Shown piece by piece: positions 25,043 through 37,177 of a DNA stretch of 64,000 nucleotides. A program made the translations under genes and the position numbers. The DNA lies in NCBI GenBank assembly GCA_946699065.1, contig CAMPDV010000009.1, positions 682,001 through 746,000 on the forward strand, given 5' to 3'. The number at the start of each line of letters is the position of its first letter. Positions within the stretch are counted from its first letter, which is position 1. Source of the DNA: Loxodes magnus (taxonomy: Eukaryota > Ciliophora > Karyorelictea > Loxodida > Loxodidae). A model generated the notes under the pieces. The model searched no databases. It saw only the letters and a list, made by a program, of their open reading frames with translations, and was not told the origin of the DNA.

Positions 25043-26370
25043 TTTTTAAGAATTTCTATCTTAAATTAAAAATTACAATAAAATAAATCGTATAATTAAA
25101 AAATTATTATATTAAGTTACTTAAAGTTTGAAATTGTGTAATAATAGAAATACAATTTTGACATTAAATTTCTAAAATATTTCCTTTAAATTCAAATAAC
25201 ATGCGAATTCTTGAATATAAAATATTAAAAAATATTTCGGAGACAAAAGAGATAGGAGAAAATTCCAAATAAAAAGAAAAATTGTAGGGATAACTAATAT
25301 TAAATAAGAAGCTGGAAATTAATGTTAGAATCTATCGAATAAATTAAGTGAATTTTTATAAATCAGTTTAGGCAATTAGATTAAAAAATTTAATAAGATT
25401 GAGATTTATATGAAGTTGTAAATGGTTCAAACATATAAAAAGAAGCATTTTCGAAAAAAGAAATCGAATAGTTTATTTTCAATGAGATTCGAAAATATAT
25501 AAATTCATAATTCAAAGAAAATAAGATATAAAAATAAGAAAATATATTAAAAAAAGAATAAGCATTTCTATAATTTAATCTTAAAGCATTTAAAACCAAA
25601 TTAAATAGATAAATTTAATTAAAAAATTTAGAAAAAAAATTTTTTGCTTTAATATCAATTAAATTTTAATTTTTTCCGTTGAATAATAGTTTATTCTTAA
25701 TTATTCTCTGCTTTACGCAAACTTAATATTTTCATTTTTTAAGTTCCTATGTAAATAGCCATTCTTCATCACTAATTAAGAAAAATGCATATAATTATTT
25801 ATTTTTTAGTTTATTCTAATCTAAAATAATTTCTTTGAAGCTATATAAAATCCTCTATTTTATTTAAATAAATGTTGTACATTTAAAAGCATATTTTTTA
25901 ACTTTATGTATTATAAATAAACTTAATATCATTACCATCAAAAATACAAAAAAATAAGAGTTTATACTTAATTATATAAATTTTTTTCCATATATTTAAG
26001 TAGTCTTTTAAATATAATATTGAAAGACTTTTATGAGAAATTATTCCAACATTAATTATTTTAAATTTACACCATTTATTAAAAGTTTAAAATATTTAAG
26101 ATTTAAAATTATTTCTCTAATTTTAACTCTCATACATCTTATTTCTTTAATGTCTAGCATTTTGAAAAATTATTAGAGAAAATATCACAAACCAACATTC
26201 AGAAAAAAATAAAGTTTTTTATATGTATATTTAGAGAAAATAAAAAATCTCTCAATAACTATAAAAATTACAATAATATTTATTTTTAATAGTGACATGT
26301 AATTAAAAAGTTTATATTCAATTTTCAGACTTCTCAATTTATCATAAGATTCATTAAATACTACCATTTT
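25043..26370. other. AT-rich region without recognisable genes
   Basis: Extremely AT-rich, with long A and T runs. Both strands were read; no zinc-knuckle, kinase or RT pieces appear. Confidence 0.5.
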
Positions 26371-26374
26371 TGTA

Positions 26375-27090
26375 AGTGGATAGGCACTTTGACATTTTAT
26401 AAGCTGAAGATATCACCAATGATTGCTTTCAGATCACAAATGCATTTTCTGCTTAAAAATCCATTTGTGTTATTCAGAGTTTTATTTAGAACTCTTCATG
26501 TTCTTCGTTACTCTCTTATCCGAAGTTTTCTAAACCTTAATATTGACAATTAAAATGTGATTATTTGTCTCACAGTACAGTAGTTTCTGGGCTATTTTTC
26601 CTTTAACTCTTTTAAAATACTTTTAACAAGTTATTCTATTTTCATTCCCAAAATTTAATTCATGTTTTTCATCTTTTTTAAATTTTGATCATTAGTTTTA
26701 TTTTTTGTTTTCTATAATCCTGCTTTTTTTGATTAAATATTTATGATAATTATTAGAGTAGTTATTATTCTACTACTAAATTATTTAGATTAGCTATCGA
26801 GGAAATACTAATAAAATCCTTATTTGAGTCTTCAATGGTGATTATTAACTCTCTAATATTTTTCCTTAATCGTAAGATGTTTCTTAATAATCATAGATTA
26901 TTATTTTCATTTTATCTAGCTAATTTTAGAATTTTTGATCAGTTACATTCTAAGGTCTTTATTTCATCAGACCCGATAATAACTTTACCTTCAAATAAAA
27001 AATTTTATTCCCCTTATTGTTTTTGAATTTTCTATATTTCTTTCGCCACTGTTCTTCTTAATTTTCTAAGCAAGTTCTTTGGAAACTAGC
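26375..27090 (-). pseudogene. Heavily decayed ORF1-type retroelement gene, copy E17
   Basis: Read on the minus strand, a degenerate zinc knuckle remains (YCETNNHILIVN near 26600, with its first and last Cys lost). About 130 nt later comes the family's C-terminal pattern (LNNTNGFLSRKCICDL), aligned with RLYCNQHGNIYRRK of copy E4. Upstream sequence is Lys/Gln/Asn-rich as in other members. Frames change several times. Borders are estimates; no tail was found. Confidence 0.5.
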
Positions 27091-27221
27091 AGAATATTCC
27101 ATTTTTTTTGGATTATTTATGTATATTTTAGTTTTTATTATCGTAACATGTTATTCGTAATTTTAATTTAGTTTTTTAATTTAAAAAATTCATATGAAAT
27201 GAAATATGTTGCTATATAAGT

Positions 27222-27600
27222 GTATAAATAAATAAGATTATAGAACTCATAGCACCTCAATGATGCGCAGCTCTTTAATAAAGATTTTTAAAGTAAAAAA
27301 AAATTATTTTCTGAAGTCTTCCACAGTGCTAGTATTCCTTTATGAGTCTTGTCTTCTATAGGTCGTTATCGGAATGCTTTCCTAAGAGACCTCAACACCT
27401 GGAATCTTTCATCATAAATATTACTTGTTGCCTCTTGAGTCTTGTCTTCTCTACATTCCTATCAAGATTTTTGCTCGGTTCTTTGCTCAAGGAGTACTTC
27501 CTAGTACCTGAGCAAAAAGTCAATTTCAGATGGAAGATTGTTCCTCCTATTTATTTTTATCTATATGTAATGGGTGTGAAAAAATATTTAGTAAAGTAGA
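27222..27600 (-). mobile_element. 3' end of an ORF1-type element with hairpin and (TTTA)n tail, copy E2
   Basis: On the minus strand, a short coding-like stretch (HKGILALWKTSE) leads into a terminal hairpin. Its outer arms are GCTC/GAAC on the plus strand at 27270-27273 and 27243-27246. A TTTATTTA tail follows at about 27224-27234. The hairpin matches those at 49566, 56653, 62582 and 63452. The 5' limit is uncertain: two partly repeated segments with GAAGACAAGACTCA lie at 27330-27430, and sequence right of 27600 is featureless. Probably a 5'-truncated copy. Confidence 0.6.
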
Positions 27601-29600
27601 GATTTTTAAATATCTACAATTTTGAAGATAATAAGTTTTATTTTTATAATAGGATTTATCTTCGTCTTTAAAGAAACATTTAATAGATGTTATTTTTAGT
27701 TGATTATCGCTATCATTAATTTTAATTAATCAAACTTGTAACGTAATTGTGCTTTTACATTTACAAATTTTATATATTTTCAGAAGATCAAATTTAATAT
27801 TTATATTGTATATAATGCTTATTAGTAAATTCAAAATAGAGAATAAAATAATATATTTTTTAATAAAAATCTTAATAATCATAAAAAATAATAAAAAACT
27901 AATTTAAATAATAAATATTAGTCTTTTATCATTTGCAAATTCTACCTTAGAGATAAGAGAAAAAAAATCTAATTTAAGTAAAAAAGAAAGAAAAAATGTT
28001 AGAATAATTTATTTAATCATAAAAAAGTGAGAAAATTATATTATGTATGCATAAGCGCTAAATAAAGCAAAATTAAATTAAATTGAAACTTTAATAATAA
28101 TTTAAAACAATAGCAAAATTAAAAATTTGCTGATTAAGAGTTTAAAAGAAATTTAAGGATAATTAAATTATACAATTCTTATATAAAATCTTAGCAAAAT
28201 GTTTTAAAAATAAAGTAATATCACTAATGAATTTTATCAAATAAAAAAGAAATTTAAGGAATAAGGAAATATAAAATAAAGGAAGAAAAATATATTAAAA
28301 ATAAGAAAAAGTTTAATATTATCGAATTTTGCTATATTATTCAAAATATTCCAAATTAATTTTACTTAAATATTTAAAAAATTTTTAAATAATTATTATG
28401 ATTTATAGCAATAATAAAAGTTAATAAAAAAAAATTATTTTTATTCTATTTAGCAACTAAATATCAAGTTAACTATTTTAGGAATTTTCATTAATGAAAT
28501 ATTTATTTTCTAAAATCAAAGATAAAAAATTAGATAAAATAATTTATAGATTATTATTGAATTTTTCCAATGTAAAAGCAAATAAATTTTGAAAATTTAC
28601 GGAGACTTAGTTAACGTTACCTTATTTTTTTTTAAATTTCTCTGATTAAATGAATAATTTTTTGACTAAAGATAGAGATTTATTCTTGAATTTATTACTC
28701 TCATACTTATAATTTGTAAATAAAAAATTTGTAAGATATTACTTCAAGAATATACGATTAAAAAATCATGGCAAAATAAAAATTTGCTTAATAAGATATA
28801 TAATTTAATATTTTTCAATAGAATTTTTAAAGTAATTCTGTTAAAATTTATATTTCTTTATTTTAGAAATAAATTGTTAAAAATTAAAATTTAAAAAGTT
28901 TAATTTATTTGTCTATTAGAATTAAAAAAGAAATTTTATTTTTATATATTTTATTTCTAAAAGAGACTTGCATAATAGTTATAAATACCTTAATTTATTT
29001 TTTCAATATAAACCTTGAATTAAAAAGCATTCTTTTATCTTAATTCTATAAGTTAAATATTATAACTGTAGGTATCTAAATATTTATTTAAAATAAACTA
29101 AACAAATTCATATTCACTAAATGCAAAATAAAGTTTTAAAATATTTAATTAATTTTAAAATTTGTAATTAAATCTCTATGTAAATAAGAATACTTAAAAT
29201 TAAGATAGAATTATTATTAAATTCAAATAATCTAACTGCTTTTATAGAAAAAGTTTAATTTACAGAGATGCTTTTTACTTATGCTGGATTTTATGGAATT
29301 TCACCTTTAGATTTTATAATTTTCTTGAAAATTATAAAAGAATTTGTGAATATCATATAATAATAAGATGTTTCAAATACTATATGTTTCTAAATTTTAC
29401 AATTAAATTTTTATTTAATAGTCTATAAGAAACTTTATTAATCAATTTTATATTTTTCAAATATAATTAATTTAATTTTATCTTAAAATTGGGATATTTT
29501 ATATAAAAAAATCTATTGAATAAGTTTATTAAAAAAAAGGTAGAATTTAATAAGAAATTCTAGAATCAAATTTTTATCTAATTTAAAAAAGAGATAAAAT
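27601..29600. other. AT-rich region without recognisable genes
   Basis: Two kilobases with the highest A+T content in the window and many homopolymer runs. No frame shows a codon pattern or known motif on either strand. Confidence 0.5.
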
Positions 29601-30450
29601 ATGGAAGAATAAAGAATGAAACTCAACAACTCCCCTAAGGAGAGAAGAAAACTAAAAGAATCCAGCAAGCTAAGCCTAACTCCAGTAGTAAGCAACCTTT
29701 AGATTTTCCTATAAATACTACGCCTTGTTAGATACCCCCTGGCCGCCGAAAGGCCTTAAAAACAAAATCTAATATAAAAAAATCGATGAATCAATTCAAA
29801 ATCCTGCAATCACAAGAGAAAGACTAGTCAATAGTTGTTGCTGTGCTAACAGAAATGATACAGTAGTTCAAGGTGGAAAAAAAAAGAACAAGCAACTATT
29901 AAGTAAGAATATATAAAATTACACAAGAATAAAGCTTCGACTTGAACGGGAGATCCAGTTAATTCGATATGAGCTTGCAAGTCTAAAATAGATTTAACGA
30001 CGGCCAAGCAAGCTATTTCCGAACAGAATAAAAACAGGATATGATGGCTGAAATGGCAAAAAAGCTAAATAGAAAACTCTTCCTTAAACTTTTATAGCTG
30101 AAATAGACCTGATGGAACTGGAAAGCTCGCTTAGTTCCAAAATCGAAACTCATCTTCACAGTCTAAAAGCCTCGGACTAAGAAGAAAAAGAAATGATGAG
30201 CATGTAGTTCAACTGGGCACTTCTATTGCAACTTTCCGAAATTTTTAAAAAGGTGAAGTAATATTGGGCTAGACTTTACTAGCAAGAGTAACAGGAAAGA
30301 AGGTAAATATAATAAAGAAATAAGATTTATTGCCCGTACTTAGGGAAAACTCTATTAAAAAAAGTCATCAAGAAACTAAAGTGCGAATGAGAAAAATTTT
30401 CTATGAAAATCATAATCCTCATAGATTTGATGACCTATTCTCTTGGCTGG
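29601..30450 (+). pseudogene. ORF1-type retroelement gene, decayed copy E3
   Basis: Begins at ATG 29601 after an AAAAT leader. Its N-terminal part (LQQQATFRFSYKYYALLDTP) aligns with copy E1 (QQQAAFKPSFKHPYTQLDTP) on the opposite strand. A helical segment with LMELESSLSSKIETHLHSLK follows. No zinc knuckle can be read, but KIYCPYLGKTLLKK near 30330 corresponds to the C-terminal RIYCDSSGRIYKRK motif. Several frame changes are needed. No tail or duplication was found. Confidence 0.55.
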
Positions 30451-31139
30451 ATTACCAAAAAAAATCCTCTCGTCTATAGCATTAAAAGATATTAATAAAT
30501 AAGAGGTTGAAATAATCGAAAAAAAAATTTAGACTTTTGCATCCATTATTAATCTAATTAAAACATTCTAATTCAATATTTTCACAAAAAAATAAAATCT
30601 AAATGAATTAATATCTAATTTTATTTTTTAAGTATTTAAATAGATAATTGAAAGTTAGTAATAATTATTATCTTTAAATGTTTAAGGATAGATAAGATTT
30701 CGCTGTTCTATTTTCTTTTAATGGCCTCTTTTCAAGCAAAACAAGGATATTCTATATCATTTTCTGCAAATAAGGATACCCAAGAGTAATAAATCCATAT
30801 TTTATAATCATAGACTTCAAGCTCCTAAGACCAGATAATTTTTCAGATGCGATTCCAGATATCTCGGATGAAACCAAAGATTTCCTTAAGATTCGAGTTA
30901 AATCGGATAATTCGAAATCTTTCTCCTACATTCTTTTGATTTTAATATTAAGAAAGTTAGTAAAAAAGATTTTAAACTTATTAAAAAGATTTTTAGTTAA
31001 TTTTGAAATAATTAGTTATGAAATTAACTATTTACGCATTATTGAAGAGGTGACACTCAAAATTTTAGATAATAAAATCAGAAAACTATAAATCGTTTAA
31101 TAATAACAAATTAACTTACTTAAAAAAACTATTTTATTT
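30451..31139. other. Spacer with one short coding-like stretch
   Basis: From ATG 30721 a stretch of about 80 codons (MASFQAKQGYSISFSANKD...) is less AT-rich than its surroundings and reads like the N-terminus of a protein, then fades near 30960. It could be a remnant of an element starting with ATGGC, like copies E12 and E13. The rest is AT-rich without features. Confidence 0.35.
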
Positions 31140-33311
31140 TTTTAAATATCTTATTTTAATATAAATTAAAATACTAATGATATTTCTTTTAGAAATAAAA
31201 TAAATAAATAAAAGTTACTTATTAATTAGATGAAAGTTTTCATTTTATAAGTTTATAATTAACTTAAAAATTAATTGGCTTTTTAATTTATTTAGTCAAA
31301 CTTAATTTGAAAGTTTTTAATTATAAAAGTCAAAGTTTCGTCAAGACTAAGGCATGACTTTAAAATAAGAATTCCTCTTCATTTTTTATATTAAATATTA
31401 AACTACTTGCTTTAACTATTGTTTTTCTCTTTCTTACAACTATTCATTAAGCATTTCATCTAGCATACCTTTTTCAATTACATACATATTATATATCTAT
31501 TAATCAGATTTTTATTTGTTTTACTCATAAATTTCTATTAATGTATTAAACTTCAAAAGAACCTCTAAAATTTCTCTTTTAAATTGTTAATCAAACTACT
31601 AATATTTCTAAATTCTTTAATCGTTTAAAGATGATTTCTTGAAAATAATACTTTAATATTACTAAGAATACTACTTACATTATATTAGTTTATTATAAGT
31701 TTCTCTTATCCAAGGTTTTAAAGATTCTCTATCTTATTTTGATATTTAAGAAAAATCCTGAGTACTTTAAGTTAATCTAAAAATATTTGTTATTATTTCT
31801 TAGCACTTTTAAAATGAATAGTAGTATATTTTTAGGGCATAATTTAAGTTATCATTAAAATTTGTATCTAATTTTTAGAGTTAAACCATATGCTTAGCTA
31901 ATACCATTCTTCTTTTACAGGTTCAGTTTTCCTACTTTATATTCTAAATAATAAGCTAAATGTTTTGTTAAGGAATATTAAAATTATTTTATATTTAGTT
32001 TGTTTATTAGCTTCAAGGATTCAAAATATTTTATTAAAGATTTGTGACTATTTAATTTTGCTAATTGCTAAAATCATTTTGCTAATAGACTTAGTATTGA
32101 GTTGGTTATTATCTTGCTTCACAAATTGCTTAATATTAAATATTTTAATTTTATTACATATATTATGATTATTATTGCTAGTAACTTTTTAAATTATCTC
32201 TAGTATGATCAATTAAGCCATAAGACTAACCTTAAGGATTTTAAATTGTTTATTTTAAATAATTTTATCTAGAACTATCTTCAAACTAATTTGTTTATGG
32301 TATATAATTCTATTATTAATTATTTTAATATTTACTACTTAATTCCCTTTGCTAATTCTCAAGTTATTTCTAAGCCCAATAAGCTTACTCATTATTTTGA
32401 GGATTCAATTTATCTCAGTTTATCTAAAAGTTTTTTATTTATTCCTAATATTAATTACTATTCTAATAAAATCCTCATTGTATTCAAGGATGATTATATA
32501 TTTCGTATATATCTATTCTATTATTCTAATCTACTACTAGAATCTTTTATAAAACATCTTTTGCTCCTTATGATATTTGTAGAACTTGGAATATTTCGTA
32601 CTAAAGTTTATTTTAAAACATCCCTTTAAGACTAGAAATTGATGTAGCATTATAAGGAAGAGTTCCTGTTAACATTTCGTATATAATTACTCCAAATGAT
32701 CATAAATCTGCTTTGAAATCGTATTATTATTCCAGCAATATTTCAGGAGCTGCATACAAAGGAGTTCCACACATAGTAGAAGCTAAATCTCCTTTCTTTA
32801 ACTTTCTAGACAATCCCAAATCTGCTAATTTAAGAATTGGTTAGTTTTAAAAATTGTGCATCATTATATTATCAGGCTTTATATCTCTATGAAGAATTCT
32901 GATATCTCTTAAATGTTTGAGTCCAGTAAGAATTTGAGCTGCAAATATTTAAACTTATTATTCCTAAAATCTATTATTTTATTATTACTTACATAAAGTT
33001 CTTAGATCTCCTCCATTGCAGTACTCCATTGCTAAATAAAAATTGTTAGCTGTTTAGATAACCTCATAGAGTTGTATAATGTTAATATGCTAAATTTTGG
33101 CTAGGTTGTCTTTTTCTTCATCTAGTCTTATTTACTATTATTAATTCAGTTTGCTTTTACTTATTTACTTTATAGCAACAAATAATTTTTAGTTATTAGG
33201 TTGGTTACTACTGTAAGCTAAATAGACGGATCCAAACTATCCAGAGCCTAATATTTTGTCCACTAAATAATCTCCTATTTTCTTTTAGCTTGCTTATTAT
33301 GTACAAGCCAT
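31140..33311 (-). repeat. Right arm of the ~2 kb inverted repeat (kinase copies A and B)
   Basis: Counterpart of 21728-23680. Similarity runs from the kinase start codon through about 200 bp of 3' flank (to ~31140) and stops upstream of the ATG, where a short AATTA microsatellite occurs near 33355-33382. Confidence 0.75.
31341..33311 (-). CDS. ULK/ATG1-like protein kinase, copy B (catalytic residues intact)
   Basis: 656 residues from ATG 33309-33311 ([20 protein letters not shown]) to UGA 31341-31343, the same stop as copy A. The glycine loop GSGQFGSVYL, VAIK lysine, [26 protein letters not shown] and [13 protein letters not shown] (UGA Trp) are all present. Compared with copy A it has a different loop after the glycine motif ([13 protein letters not shown]), DLRTLCKQ instead of DLRSFSKQ, and a longer Gln/Asn-rich linker of about 75 extra residues. 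The C-terminal helical region is conserved. The whole interval is a multiple of three, which supports a functional gene. Copy B is inverted relative to A and parallel to copy C. Confidence 0.82.
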
Positions 33312-34430
33312 TTATAATTAAAAAATAGATAAGGCTTAAATATGTTTATTAATTAAACTAAATTAAATTAAATTAAATTAAAGAATAAAAAGCAAAGTAG
33401 CTATAGTTATCATAGATTTATATAATAAATAATTTAAACTAAATAATTTAAAATTAAAGCTTTTTAATTTTAAATACTTATGCTAAACTTTAAAAGTTAG
33501 TTAATAATTAAACTACTATTTCTTTTAAAATTAAATTAGTTAATTAGTTAAGTAAATTCATAATACTAAAAAGTAATAACTTCATTGATAATTTTGTTTT
33601 ATTAGATTTAAGGAAATATTTTTTAAATAATATTCTAAAAATATTATAAATTTGATAGCCTACTAGTAATTTAAATATTTAATATAAATAAGTAAAAAAT
33701 TAATTTTCATTATAGGAGAATTTAGTCTAATTAGACATATCAAGTTTCTATTTTAAATTTGTATAAATTTAAATTTCATATTTCATATTTTTTAGTTTTA
33801 AATAAAATAAAATATTATATATAATAAAAGCATTTATAAGAAGCACAATAATTAAATTTTTTGTTAATATTCTTATATTATTAATTAAGCATTTTAAATA
33901 TAATAAATCTATTGGTAAAATTAATATTTCTTTTACCTTATTTTAAAAGTTTTTTATTTAGAAAAATTGCTTACATATTCTATTAGCAATAGAATGTTTA
34001 TTTTATCATCAGAATAACTTAAGCTTACTATTTCTCTTAAAATAATACAAAAAGAGTTATAAAATTTGTCATTTGAGCTTGTAAAATAAAAGGTTAGCAA
34101 TTGGTTTTAGAAATATAAAGCTTTTTTATATTGTTAATCTCTAAAATGATTATACTATAATTATATTATTTATAAAAGAAGCCAGTAAAGATGGCTTACC
34201 TAATTTTAAATAAACTAAAATTTCATAAAATTCATCATTCATAAAATAAAGCAAATAATATCTTTTAACATAAAAAAGTTAACTAAAGCCTTTTTATTAT
34301 ACTTAGAAATATTTAAGTATAGTAAGAACTTTTAAACATCTAAAGAATTAAAGTTATTTTATTTTATAGTTAAAAATAAAAGATACAAATTAGACTAATT
34401 AAATTTAATTATGTAATATAAAATAAATAG
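33312..34430. other. AT-rich spacer with AATTA microsatellite
   Basis: Contains about five tandem AATTA units (33355-33382) just upstream of kinase copy B. The rest is AT-rich with no coding signal. Confidence 0.5.
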
Positions 34431-34435
34431 GTAAT

Positions 34436-35160
34436 GCAGTGGACAAAATTTGCTATTCTAATTAAAAAAGCAATGATATTTCAAAAGAAGATATGCTTAT
34501 ATTGATAAAGTAACATTAGAGATATAATAAAGAAGGGGGAAATGTAATCAATTAAGATCTATAAAAAAAGATGAAGAATTGGAACAAATTTTTTCTTATC
34601 GAAAAGATGACTCTTAGCACTTTGATAAATATTTCTACAATTAGCAAATGCCAACCAAGATTAAAAAAATGCAAATCTCAGAAGAAAAATAAATATTTTT
34701 CAAAATCCCAAAAAATAGTTAATCATTCGAATAACTCACGAATTTAGATAAGGAACAACTTAAAGAAATCACTTTCTACTACAATGATAAAAAAAGAACC
34801 TTGAACCTTAGTCATAAACTTATAACATGATCTTAAGACAATGCTACAAAAGAGAAGCCGCACTCTGAATTTGTTACAAAACAGAATATTAATAATAGGT
34901 ATTAAGAAATAGATTGCAATACTATAAGATTAGGTGAGTAAGTGAGAATAGATTTCCAAATATGAAAATACCTTTTAGCAAATTACAGAAATTAAACAAA
35001 GATTAGAAAAATTAGGAACTAATAATCCTAAAAAAATCGGGATCCAATTATAATAAAAAGCAACATACGGCTAAACAGAAATTCTTCAAAAAAAAAGATC
35101 TATATATGCGGCAGTTAATATTACTTTTGAAGACATTGCAAGGAAAATTTTAAAATTAAA
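34436..35160 (+). other. Unassigned coding-like region
   Basis: One plus-strand frame from about 34436 reads as a plausible Lys/Gln-rich protein for about 190 codons (DEELEQIFSYRKDD, SFEQLTNLDKEQLKEITFYY, LSHKLITW). A helical piece in another frame follows (TEIKQRLEKLGTNNPKKIG, then ITFEDIARKILKLN). It abuts the 3' end of the minus-strand LINE at 35165, so the two meet tail to tail. I do not recognise it. It could be part of an ORF1 of another element family or a host gene fragment. Confidence 0.35.
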
Positions 35161-35164
35161 TTTA

Positions 35165-36965
35165 AACATAAAAGGATTAGTTGATGTCTTTAATTGCAAG
35201 AATTGCTTCCTTCAATTATAGACGTTAGTTAATTTTTTTATATCGTATTGATCTCGTCATTTATCTTTAATTACTCCTTCTTTCTACTCGTCTTTAACTT
35301 CTTCCTTTTTTGCATTCTCCATTCTAGAATCTAAAATCTTCTTTTCATTAGCTTCTTGTTAAAGATTTTGATTTATAAGTCTAATATTCCAATTTAAATC
35401 TTGAAAATGAGTTTATATATTCTTGATTTTTTCCGATAGCCCATCACTTATCTTAGAATAGTTATACATTTAAAGATATGTTTGAAAGTCTCATAATCTC
35501 CACACATACAATAGGGATTATCAATATGATAATGATGATTTTAAAGATTCTTACGAAAATTATAAGATTAGGCTCTAAGTTTATATATACTGATAATTTA
35601 TCGTCTATATTATTTGCTTAACTTAGTGTAAGAAATTAGTGGAAATTGTTAAAGATTACCAAATCACTAAGTACATATTTTAGCTGTTTCATTCTCATAA
35701 GTTTTTTAATAGCTACATTATAGAAATATTGTTGTATTTTGTCTCTCATATGTTTAGTAAAAGTTTTAAAATTAGTATTATTCTATTAATTCTGCAGATC
35801 GATATTGTAAAGTTCTGATAGTTGCTACATTTAATCATAGTATTAAAAATTTTTTTCCAGATATTTATATAATAGAGCCTATTGTTGATCTTGGAAAGCC
35901 AATACTTTCTTATTTCATTTTATAGTAGAATCTAAAGAATTTTATAGCTATAATATGCTCAAAAGGTAATCAATTCAGGTTTGAATAGCATGATTCATTA
36001 AATGCTGAAGTTGCTTCTTAAAAAGCTTTTCTTTAAATCAATCTCATACTTGATTTAATTTGTTCAGGAATATAGTTACTTCTTTTTGAATACTTCATTG
36101 TACTAATTTTCCTCTATATTCTGCTTTAGGTAAATTAAAAAATCTGCATAAAGTTTTATAGCGTCAAGGAGTTGCATTCTTTTATCTAATAAGTTAAAAA
36201 TTAGCTTTCTTCATTGTAGCTATATATTTTAATGAGACTTCTCTGCAATGGGGATTCAAATATTTTTTCTAATGTAGAATTAAACCTAAATAATTAGTTG
36301 CTTTTTTTAAGTAATTTGCTAATTTTAAAATCAAAAATTTAAGTTTTATTATTTCTAATGTTTCTTTAGAATTCAGATTCATTCGGATTTGGTAGCATTA
36401 TTCTTTAAGTGAGTTTATGCAAAAATCTTACTTGTTTCATTTATTAATTCCTACATCTACTTTGTAGATTTGGAAAGAAGTATCAGATATTCTGTCCATC
36501 CTTTACAAGCGAAGCTAATACTCAAATACTGGCATTTGATTCCCAATTAGGTACTTTTACTTTCCGAATTACTGTTTATAATGTCATAATACAATAATTA
36601 TAAAACTAGTCCATGAGAACTTACTTAGATATCTCCATTGTTGTATTACAATGTTCTAGTGTTCATTCCTTCTATAGTAAATGAAAAATTTATGTTTTAA
36701 TCAAATGATTCTAAGGCTTTTAATAATCCAAGTTGTAGTTTGACTCTCTTAAGCTAATCTAATAAAAATCTGCTTTCTATTTAGTCAAACATTTTTTCAA
36801 CATCTATCAGAGTTGCGATCAATTTAGTTTTCCCTTTTGCACATATCCGATAATTATCAATTATCTATTATATCACTAAATTTATTAAGTAGTTTGTTTA
36901 TTTTTCATGAATCCCGCTTAAGAAAGGTGAATCACAAGGAAAATTTTAAATTAGAAAAAAGATCT
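35165..36965 (-). pseudogene. Non-LTR retrotransposon (LINE) reverse transcriptase, decayed, copy LINE-B
   Basis: Reading leftwards: RT finger region FLSGIHEKQTN, palm motif LIATLIDVEKMFDQIE (the A box, catalytic Asp present), YNNGDIQVSSHG (B box, altered), then a frame change. Where YADD is expected, only remnants are readable (RISDTSFQIY). The thumb follows with IRMNLNSKE and ATNYLGLILHQKKY. Further on is KNATPWRYKTLCRFF, and finally the LINE C-terminal zinc motif CMCGDYETFKHIFKC near 35480. The order is that of an APE-type LINE ORF2. It is truncated at the 5' end: endonuclease is missing and fingers start abruptly near 36960. At least one frameshift and loss of the catalytic motif make it dead. 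It is about as diverged from LINE-A as two members of one family. Confidence 0.82.
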
Positions 36966-37083
36966 GAAAAGAAATAACTATGTATATCCTTACTCGGATG
37001 GTTAATTATGACGAAAAATATTATTTTTAAGACACATCGAAAAACTCGGAAGTGAACTTGGGTGGAGATAACCAAAAAGTCCG

Positions 37084-37117
37084 AGGCCCCGTAAAAGGTA
37101 TTGGGTGTTACGGGCCT
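37084..37117 (+). other. GC-rich hairpin upstream of ORF1 copy E4
   Basis: AGGCCCCGTAA (37084-37094) pairs with TTACGGGCCT (37108-37117), leaving one bulged C and a 13-nt loop. It stands out in very AT-rich DNA. The preceding bases contain GAAAAACTCGG, also found as AAAAAACTCGG in the 3' region of element E9, so this may be the remnant 3' end of another element. Confidence 0.6.
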
Positions 37118-37177
37118 ATTAAAGAAATATTTTATTAGCCTTTAAATTTTAATTTTAATTAAGATCCATATAAAAAA

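Noticed and set aside
27342-27599. 85-codon plus-strand ORF
   Set aside because: It lies antisense to the coding-like end of element E2, which is defined on the minus strand by its hairpin and tail. The plus ORF has no homolog in the window.
32291-32629. 112-codon plus-strand ORF across kinase copy B
   Set aside because: Antisense shadow of the Gln-rich linker: CAA/TAA/TAG-rich Gln codons give hydrophobic Leu/Ile/Tyr codons on the other strand.
33340-33385. AATTA tandem repeat as an origin or telomere-like signal
   Set aside because: Only about five units of a trivial AT motif; similar runs are expected in DNA of this composition.
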